This document shows, piece after piece, positions 1 through 5,325 of a stretch of 6,025 nucleotides of DNA; the stretch's first letter is position 1; each line of letters opens with the position of its first letter. Source of the DNA: a bacterium (GTDB taxonomy: Bacteria; Oederibacteriota; JAJYGY01). The position numbers and the translations under genes were made by a program. Below the pieces are notes generated by a model that was not told the origin of the DNA, made no database searches, and was given only the letters and a program-made list of their open reading frames with translations. The stretch covers positions 1 to 6,025 of the forward strand of contig JAJYGY010000389.1 in NCBI GenBank assembly GCA_021790555.1, read 5' to 3'.

Positions 1-1294
1 CGGTGGGCGCCGCATCAGTAAAAAAGTCGGGCGAGGCCGTGGGCGAATAATCCGGCGAGGCCGTGGGGGTGGCCGAGGGGGTGGGGGGCGCCGTGAACGT
101 GGGTCTGACGGTGAAGGTGGGCGAGCAGGCCACCGACACCGTCCCCAGCACCTGGATGGCGTTGACCACGGGTTCGTCCACGCTGGAGGTGAAGACAAGG
201 TCCAGCAGGCCCCCCGTCACGTTGACCAAAAAGGTCCGGTCATAGGCCTGCTCCGTGCCGGCCGCGGCCACCAGGTCCAGGTTGGAGATCACCGTGCTTC
301 CCTGGGCCGCCACGCTGAAGACCCGCTGCCCCGGCTGGCTGAAGAAGAGCTCGGCGAACTTCAGGGTCACCTGGTAAGTGCCGTTGGGCACGGTGAACTT
401 GTATTCCAGGTTGCCGGACACGCCGGTGGTCTGGCTCTGGTACAGGGTGGGGTCGCCGGTGCCACCGATGGGGTCCCCGGTGGTGTAGACGGCCGGGCTG
501 CCCACGTAGCCGGAGCCTCCGGCGGCGTAGGCCTGGTCGCCGAACCAGTAGTTGCCCCGGCTGTCCGAATAGGCACCCCCGCCGGCGTTGATGCCCATGC
601 GGTATGGGCAGGGAGGCGGCGTGAGGGTGGGCGTGGGGGTGAAGGTGGGCGTGGGCGTCTGGAAGGCGCACAGCGTGAAGTTCTGGCGGAAGGAATAGGT
701 GTTGTACTGCACCTCCGTCCCGCAGGGAACGGCCCCGACCCAGGGCACCGAACCGGCCCCGTCGGGGATGGTGGGCCAGACGGGGTCGCAGATGGGGTTG
801 TAGACCAGCACCGGGTTCCAGCCCGGGCCTTCGGTGTAGTTGGTGGCGTACCAGGGGTTGCCGCCCCCGTCCGCCGGGGGATAGACGGGCGGCCCGGGCG
901 TGTTGTAGCCGTCGAAATAGTACTGGATGGGGTTCTGCGTGGGGTCGCTGGTGATGACCTGCTGGCTGCCGTCGCTGAAGTTGATCACCAGCTTGTAGGT
1001 GGCGCCGCCGCTCCCGGCGTGGTAGTCGAACACGGTGAAGGCGATGGTGTTGGCTCCGGTGTTGAGCCAGCCCGCCGGCACCGGGTAGAACCAGACCCGG
1101 GTGTAGGCGTAGTCGTTGGTCTGCACCAGGAAATTGCCGTTGATGGTGACCCCGACCGAATCGTCGGCGCTGACGAAGAGGGCCGCGCTGCTGATGGTCG
1201 CCGTGCTGGCGTTGCAGGCGGCGCGGGTCCCGCGGGCCGGGAGAAGCGCGGCCGCCAGGCACAGCCCCGCCAGCAGGACGGCGCCGGGCCTCAT
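1..1294 (-). CDS. Secreted malectin-domain (CBM57-like) glycan-binding protein, 3' end cut by window
   Basis: The frame is open from ATG at 1294 to the left edge, giving 431 residues with no stop. The start is supported by a signal peptide (hydrophobic core about residues 5-19, likely cleavage near TRA/AC at 25-26) and by the ATGA overlap with the upstream gene. Residues 27-210 look like a galactose-binding-like jelly roll: it opens ALFVSADDSVGVTINGNF and closes with SFRQNFTL. A Thr/Pro linker (212-228) lies between Cys209 and Cys229. Residues 232-384 match a malectin domain: INAGG, a DQAYAAGGSGY segment, VPNGTYQVTLKFAELFF, GQRVFSV, NLDLVAAAG and the closing VVNAIQVLG. After Cys390 a second Ser/Thr/Pro linker runs off the window. 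Malectin domains bind glucose-containing glycans in eukaryotes; bacterial versions occur in carbohydrate-active proteins. No catalytic domain is visible, so binding is the safest call. An enzyme or sorting domain could lie beyond the edge. I expect, but cannot see, the C-terminal domain carried by the two upstream genes. Confidence 0.88.
   Translation of the reverse strand, partial: MRPGAVLLAGLCLAAALLPARGTRAACNASTATISSAALFVSADDSVGVTINGNFLVQTNDYAYTRVWFYPVPAGWLNTGANTIAFTVFDYHAGSGGATYKLVINFSDGSQQVITSDPTQNPIQYYFDGYNTPGPPVYPPADGGGNPWYATNYTEGPGWNPVLVYNPICDPVWPTIPDGAGSVPWVGAVPCGTEVQYNTYSFRQNFTLCAFQTPTPTFTPTPTLTPPPCPYRMGINAGGGAYSDSRGNYWFGDQAYAAGGSGYVGSPAVYTTGDPIGGTGDPTLYQSQTTGVSGNLEYKFTVPNGTYQVTLKFAELFFSQPGQRVFSVAAQGSTVISNLDLVAAAGTEQAYDRTFLVNVTGGLLDLVFTSSVDEPVVNAIQVLGTVSVACSPTFTVRPTFTAPPTPSATPTASPDYSPTASPDFFTDAAPT
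143..601 (-). other. Malectin (CBM57-like) domain
   Basis: Residues 232-384 of the left-edge protein. The opening MGINAGGGAYSDS, the FTVPNGTYQV strand, LKFAELFF, the AYDRTF strand and the closing VNAIQVL give the full malectin pattern with no evident truncation. Confidence 0.85.
625..655 (+). other. Canonical G-quadruplex motif opposite a Thr/Pro linker
   Basis: Five G-tracts (625-627, 629-631, 635-639, 647-649, 653-655) are separated by loops of 1, 3, 7 and 3 bases on the plus strand, the template for transcription. It is a consequence of ACC/CCC codons in the linker; folding is inferred only. Confidence 0.5.
1291..1294 (-). promoter_or_regulatory. ATGA stop/start overlap, translational coupling site
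   Basis: The TGA of the GH128 gene (1293-1291) overlaps the ATG of the malectin gene (1294-1292). Only a GAG directly abutting the ATG and no well-placed Shine-Dalgarno are seen. The same geometry occurs at the other junction, supporting a single coupled transcript. Confidence 0.8.
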
Positions 1295-4200
1295 CTCAGC
1301 ACCCAGAGCTTGGCGAGCCCGCCGTCGCGCTGGGGAAGGCCGTCGGTGCCGGCGCAGGCAAGGTAGTAGAGCCCCACCGGCAGCCCGGGGGCGTCCACGG
1401 TCACGGGGTTCCAGCCCTGGTGAAAGTTCCCGCTGAGCGTGAAGCTTCCCAGGAGCACCAGGGCCTTGTCGTAGATTTGCAGGGTGATGGCCCCGGCGGG
1501 GGCCGAAAGCAGGACGTCCACCCCCAGCCAGGGACCGGGCTGGGGGTTGGGAACCGGGACCAGCCCAACCACCCTGCCGCCGCCCTGGCCCGCCGGCGCG
1601 GCCGGGGGCCCGGCCGTGGGGCTGGGAGTGACGCTGGGCGTCGGGCCTGGGCTGGGGCTGGCCGTGGCCGAGGGGCTGGCGGTCGGCGAGGGAGGGGCGG
1701 TTTGGGTGGGCGTGACGGAGGCGCTGGCGCTGGGCGAAAGCGAGGGCGTGGCCGAGGCGCTGTCCGTGGGGGTCGCCGAAAAGCTGGCCGTCCGGCTGGG
1801 GGACGGGGAGGCCGTGGGCGATTGCGACGCGGTGCCCGTGGGGCTGGCCGTGGCCGAAGGGGTCCACGAAGCCGAAGCCGTGGGCGAGGCCGTGGCCGTC
1901 CCGGAAGGCGAGGCGGTGGCCGTGGCCGTGGGCGAGACGGTGAAGCTGGGGCTGGCCGAGAAGGTGGGCGAGATGCTGGGGCTGGGCGTGGCCGAGACCA
2001 CGGGCGAGGCCGTGAAGCTTGGGCTGATGGTGCCGCTGGGGCTGGCCGTGGGCGTGCCGCTGGGCGAGGCCGTGGCCGTCCCCGTCGCGCTGGGGGTCGG
2101 CGAGGGCGAAGCCGTGGGGCTGGCCGTGGGCGTGCCGCTGGGCGAAGCCGTGGCCGTCCCCGTCGCGCTGGGGGTCGGGGAAGGCGTGGGCGTGGCGCTG
2201 GGAGGATAGCCTCCCCCGAAGCTCACGTTGTCCACGCGCAGATCGTAGGGCACCGTGCCGGTGGTCGACGAGTTGACCGAAAAGTTGACGGCCCCGACGC
2301 GGGTCGCGTCGAAGGTCTGGGCCGCGGCCCAGGCGGGCTGGGCGAAGGCCGGCGTGCCGGCCCCGGGAAAGTACACCGTGAGGGTGTGCCAGGCCGTGTC
2401 CGCGGGGGTGAAGGAATACTGGTAGTACCCGTAATCGGTCACGTAGGGGGTGATCAGGGTCACGGTGTAGCCGGTGCCCGGCGCGGCCGAGGCGTAGTCG
2501 AAGGTGAGCTCCCGCCCGGGGGAATAGGGCGTCACGTCGGTGGAGGGCCCCGCGTAACCGGAGCCGCCCGGCACCAGTTCCAGGCTGAGCTGGCAGAAGG
2601 GATAATTGGTGCCCACCGACTGGGCCAGCACCCCGTTGATGCGGCCGCAGAACCCGCCGCCGTTGCCCGGCGCCGACCCCGAACCGGACATCCAGGGATA
2701 GGGGTTGAGCGTGGAACCGAAGCAGTCCTTGGCGGTCAGCACCCGGCCGTAGTTCCAGTAGGTCTGGCCGTTGTTGGTGTTGCTTTCAAAGTCGGTCACC
2801 AGGCCGGTGTGGGGCGGCGGCGGGGCCGAGGAGCCGCCGCCGAAGGTGACGTTGTCCAGGCACAGGCTGAAGGGCACGGACGCGGTGGTGGACGGCGCCA
2901 CGCTGAACTGGACCGCCCCGATCTGGGTCTCGTTGAAGGGGACGGCCGCGAAGCAGGCGGGCTGGAAAAACTGCGGGCTGTTGGGGCTTCCCGGAAAATA
3001 GACGCTCAGGGTGTGCCAGTTGGTGTCCGAAGGGCAGAAGGAATACTGGTAGTAGCCGTAGTCCGAAACGCCGGGGGTGATCAGCGACACGGTGTAGGTC
3101 ACCCCGGCCATGCCGGCCCTGTAGTCGAAGGTGAGGGCCCGGTTGGGGCAGTAGGGGGTCACGTCCACCGCGGGGCCGCCGACCCCCGAGCCCCCCGGAA
3201 TCAGCTCCAGCACCAGGTCGGCATAGGGGTAGTTGGTGCCCACGGACTGGACCAGGGTCCCGGAAAGGCAGGCCGAATAGGCGCTGGCGCCGTAGGCCCC
3301 GCCGGCCGTGGCCGAACCGGCCGTCCAGGGGTTGGGGGTCAGGGAACTTCCATAGGCGTCCACCTTGGTCAGCACCGCGCCGCCGTTCCAGTAGGTGACG
3401 GCGTTGTCGGTGTTGTTCTCGAAGTCGGCCACCAGGGGCCCATGCGCGTTGACGGCGGGGGTGACGGTCGCCGTGGGGCTGGGCGTGGCGCTGGGGGTGG
3501 AGGTGGGCGTGCCGGCGTAGGGGGTCGGGCTGGGCGTGCTGGTGGGGGTTCCCTGCGCCGCCAGGCCGATGTAGTTGAAGTTGCAGCCTCCCGCCGTGAA
3601 GCTCAGCCCCAGGCTGTGGGTGCCCGCGGTCAGGGTCAGCCCGGCCACCGATTCGGTGACCCAGTTGGCCCAGCCTCCCGTGGGAGGCACGCTGACCACC
3701 GGGCCGAAATTGGTCCCGTCCAGCAGCATCTGCACGCTGGCCGCGGTCCCCGACCCGTTGGCCACCCGGATGTTGAAATTGTAGGGGTTGGTCCAGGGCA
3801 CCTGGATGGGATAGGCGAGCCATTCGCCGGGCGCCGTCCACCCCACGCTGTAGCCGGTCCCTCCGTCGGTGCAGGGCTGCAGGTCGGGGTCGTTCTCGCG
3901 CCAGGTACCGCCGTAGACCGCGCCCTGGTTGCCGGCCGTGGTGTCGAAATAGCCGGCGAAGTTGTCCGCCTGGACGATGCCCGGAACGGCCTGGTGCGGG
4001 GAGACGTCGAAATAGTCCAGGTTGAAGGCGCCGTTGGTGCCGGTGACGGTGAAGACCAGCCGCAGGGTGTGCTGGCCGGCGGGAAGGCTCAGTCCCGGAA
4101 CCACCACCGTGGTCCAGTTCTGCCAGCCGCCCGTGTTGGGAACCACCACGGCCGGGCCGAAATTGACCCCGTCCAGCAGCATCTGCAGGCCCTGCGGGCC

Positions 4201-5325
4201 GGCCGTCGCCCCGGAGGCCACCCGGAAGCTGAAGTCATAGCTGCCCGCCGAGGCGACCTGGATGGGATATTCCAGCCACTCCCCGTTGTTCAGGTAGCCC
4301 ACGTCCCAGCCCTTCCCTCCCGGCGTGGAGGGGGCGTCCTGGGTGGCCTCCACCCCCACGTTGTCGCCGCGGTAGGCGCCGCCCGGATTGCCGGTGGTGT
4401 CGTTGGGGTTGGAATAATTGGCGTAGTCCTCGGCCTGAACCCGGCCCGGCACCGGCTGGACGGGGTTGTCCCTCCAGATCTGCCCCAGGCTGGTCAGGTT
4501 GTTGTTGGCGTCGTACAGCGAGGTGTCGGCGCAGCCCCCGTTGGCGAGGCTGTTGTCCGCGAACCAGGCCACCCGCTGGACGTAGGAAAGCCCGCCCACC
4601 ATCTGGAAGACTCCCTGCATGAACATGTCGGCGGCCAGGGAGTTGGGGGCGTAGGCGCTGCTTTCGCAGGTGCCGATTTCGGTGATCCAGATGGGCTTGC
4701 CGAACCAGGAATAGACCTGCTGGCACCAGTTCTGGATGGTGGCGGCCGAGGAGGCCCCGCCGGACCAGTCGATGTAGGCGTGGAAGCAGATGAAGTCCAC
4801 CCGGTAGCCGTTGGCCTGGGCCAGGGCCATGAAATCCTGCAGCCAGTTGGTGCCGTTTCCGGTGTTCCCCGTGGCGAAGGGGGAGGAGCAGGCCGGACTT
4901 CCCAGGGCCAGGCCCGTGGACTGAAGCTGCGGCCAGTAGCGGATGGCCTGGGCCGGCGTCATGTTGGCCTGGCCGGACTGGTCCGGCTCGTTGAAGCCCA
5001 GCAGTTCCTTGTACTGGCCCGAGGCGGCCCCGGCGGTCCAGGCGTTGACGTTGGCCGTGTTGACCGAGGCCCCGCTCCAGGCCATGGGCACGTATTCCAT
5101 CGAGCCGGTTCCCGGGGAAGCCGGCTCGGTGGCGCCCCAGTTGTAGGTCCAGGCGGCGTTCAGGTTGAAGATCTTGCCCATGTCGCTGGAGCCATAGGTG
5201 CTCGAAGTCACCCCCTTGAGGAAGGCCTGGGCATGGACCGAGCACAACACCAAGGCGGCCGCGAGCGCCACCTTGGGTGCCTCTTGACGAAACCGCGTCC
5301 CGTTTGTCGAGCACGCCCGCTTCAT
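1291..5325 (-). CDS. Secreted multidomain GH128-type endo-beta-1,3-glucanase with two CBM6-like and two CBM11-like domains
   Basis: The protein has 1344 residues. Residues 1-34 are a signal peptide with a long basic n-region, core VALAAALVLC and an AQA cleavage site at 32-34. Residues 35-287 match the GH128 catalytic core (Glyco_hydro_cc): WTYNWG (59-64), LLGFNEPD (108-115) with Glu113 as likely acid/base, LGSPA, VDFICFHAY (176-184) and GKPIWITEIG (209-218) with Glu216 as likely nucleophile. The family hydrolyses beta-1,3-glucans such as laminarin, curdlan or fungal wall glucan. Two CBM6-like domains (about 290-442 and 446-590) each carry QMLLDG-NFGP and TGGW-NW. After a Thr/Pro linker (592-628) come two CBM11/CIA30-like jelly rolls (629-830 and 840-1038), then a 200-residue Ser/Thr/Pro/Ala linker and a C-terminal domain (1254-1344). 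The ATG at 5325 is chosen over an in-frame ATG at 5457 because it opens the signal peptide and overlaps the upstream stop. No strong Shine-Dalgarno is in position, so initiation probably depends on coupling. Exact substrate is inferred. Confidence 0.9.
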   Translation of the reverse strand: MKRACSTNGTRFRQEAPKVALAAALVLCSVHAQAFLKGVTSSTYGSSDMGKIFNLNAAWTYNWGATEPASPGTGSMEYVPMAWSGASVNTANVNAWTAGAASGQYKELLGFNEPDQSGQANMTPAQAIRYWPQLQSTGLALGSPACSSPFATGNTGNGTNWLQDFMALAQANGYRVDFICFHAYIDWSGGASSAATIQNWCQQVYSWFGKPIWITEIGTCESSAYAPNSLAADMFMQGVFQMVGGLSYVQRVAWFADNSLANGGCADTSLYDANNNLTSLGQIWRDNPVQPVPGRVQAEDYANYSNPNDTTGNPGGAYRGDNVGVEATQDAPSTPGGKGWDVGYLNNGEWLEYPIQVASAGSYDFSFRVASGATAGPQGLQMLLDGVNFGPAVVVPNTGGWQNWTTVVVPGLSLPAGQHTLRLVFTVTGTNGAFNLDYFDVSPHQAVPGIVQADNFAGYFDTTAGNQGAVYGGTWRENDPDLQPCTDGGTGYSVGWTAPGEWLAYPIQVPWTNPYNFNIRVANGSGTAASVQMLLDGTNFGPVVSVPPTGGWANWVTESVAGLTLTAGTHSLGLSFTAGGCNFNYIGLAAQGTPTSTPSPTPYAGTPTSTPSATPSPTATVTPAVNAHGPLVADFENNTDNAVTYWNGGAVLTKVDAYGSSLTPNPWTAGSATAGGAYGASAYSACLSGTLVQSVGTNYPYADLVLELIPGGSGVGGPAVDVTPYCPNRALTFDYRAGMAGVTYTVSLITPGVSDYGYYQYSFCPSDTNWHTLSVYFPGSPNSPQFFQPACFAAVPFNETQIGAVQFSVAPSTTASVPFSLCLDNVTFGGGSSAPPPPHTGLVTDFESNTNNGQTYWNYGRVLTAKDCFGSTLNPYPWMSGSGSAPGNGGGFCGRINGVLAQSVGTNYPFCQLSLELVPGGSGYAGPSTDVTPYSPGRELTFDYASAAPGTGYTVTLITPYVTDYGYYQYSFTPADTAWHTLTVYFPGAGTPAFAQPAWAAAQTFDATRVGAVNFSVNSSTTGTVPYDLRVDNVSFGGGYPPSATPTPSPTPSATGTATASPSGTPTASPTASPSPTPSATGTATASPSGTPTASPSGTISPSFTASPVVSATPSPSISPTFSASPSFTVSPTATATASPSGTATASPTASASWTPSATASPTGTASQSPTASPSPSRTASFSATPTDSASATPSLSPSASASVTPTQTAPPSPTASPSATASPSPGPTPSVTPSPTAGPPAAPAGQGGGRVVGLVPVPNPQPGPWLGVDVLLSAPAGAITLQIYDKALVLLGSFTLSGNFHQGWNPVTVDAPGLPVGLYYLACAGTDGLPQRDGGLAKLWVLR
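1294..1566 (-). other. C-terminal domain of the GH128 protein, possible secretion or anchoring signal
   Basis: Residues 1254-1344 begin GLVPVPNPQ and end AKLWVLR. A beta-sandwich is suggested by alternating strands such as ITLQIYD and GLYYLAC. The layout of a PNP start, a central YD strand, a G-YY strand and a short basic end resembles T9SS type-A sorting domains or FlgD-like Ig domains. Family membership is inferred from layout only. Confidence 0.55.
1636..1657 (+). other. Canonical G-quadruplex motif opposite the long GH128 linker
   Basis: Four G-tracts (1636-1638, 1643-1645, 1649-1651, 1654-1657) with loops of 4, 3 and 2 bases lie on the template strand, within the low-complexity linker just before the C-terminal domain. 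Confidence 0.5.
2038..2193 (-). repeat. Two-copy 78-bp direct repeat in the long linker of the GH128 protein
   Basis: Copy one (2038-2115) and copy two (2116-2193) are nearly identical over roughly their first 55 bases and diverge at the far end. They encode SPTPSATGTATASPSG-type peptide twice. The period equals that of the repeat in the upstream gene, although the peptide units differ apart from a shared TGTAT core. Confidence 0.9.
2212..3441 (-). repeat. Tandem duplication of a CBM11/CIA30-like jelly-roll domain
   Basis: Two copies (about 3441-2836 and 2808-2212) encode residues 629-830 and 840-1038. Both start with DFE-NT-N---YWN and share SVGTNYP, PGGSG, DVTPY, LTFDY, a DYGYYQYSF segment, WHTL-VYFPG, and close with LDNVTFGGG or VDNVSFGGG. 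More than half of the residues match by eye. A DFE opening and a DNV-F closing strand are typical of CBM11 and CIA30-like domains, so beta-glucan binding is likely but unproven. The cysteines are not conserved between the copies. Confidence 0.8.
3556..4458 (-). repeat. Pair of CBM6-like carbohydrate-binding domains
   Basis: Residues about 290-442 and 446-590 of the GH128 protein are homologous. The first has VQAEDYANY, NNGEWLEYPI, MLLDGVNFGP, NTGGWQNW and LDYFDV; the second has VQADNFAGYF, APGEWLAYPI, MLLDGTNFGP, PTGGWANW and FNYIGL. These are CBM6-type hallmarks. CBM6 members bind various beta-glucans, including beta-1,3-glucan, which suits the GH128 enzyme. The second copy has extra Cys485 and Cys581, absent from the first. 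Confidence 0.8.
5322..5325 (-). promoter_or_regulatory. ATGA stop/start overlap, translational coupling site
   Basis: The TGA of the repeat-linker gene (5324-5322) shares bases with the ATG of the GH128 gene (5325-5323). The nearest purine-rich block, GGGAGG, ends 24 bases upstream of the ATG, which is too far for a normal ribosome binding site. Reinitiation by ribosomes ending the upstream gene is the likely mode, and this fixes the GH128 start. Confidence 0.8.

Larger units (their letters stand above)
1597..2211 (-). repeat. Ser/Thr/Pro/Ala low-complexity linker of about 205 residues
   Basis: This codes for residues 1039-1243 of the GH128 protein, made almost only of Ser, Thr, Pro and Ala with scattered Gly, Val, Phe and single Trp and Asp residues. 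It separates the carbohydrate-binding part from the C-terminal domain. Such linkers are typically extended and are sometimes O-glycosylated; glycosylation here is inference. Its 5' part contains the two-copy 78-bp repeat. Confidence 0.9.

Noticed and set aside
240..1262. Minus-strand open frame of 340 codons
   Set aside because: It is out of frame with the malectin gene, rich in Arg, His, Gln and Pro, and shows no domain. The frame from 1294 gives a signal peptide and full malectin motifs over the same DNA.
2786..3841. Minus-strand open frame of 351 codons inside the GH128 gene (and a similar one at 4235-5374)
   Set aside because: Both are shifted frames with Arg/Gln/His/Pro-rich low-information products, typical shadows in GC-rich DNA.
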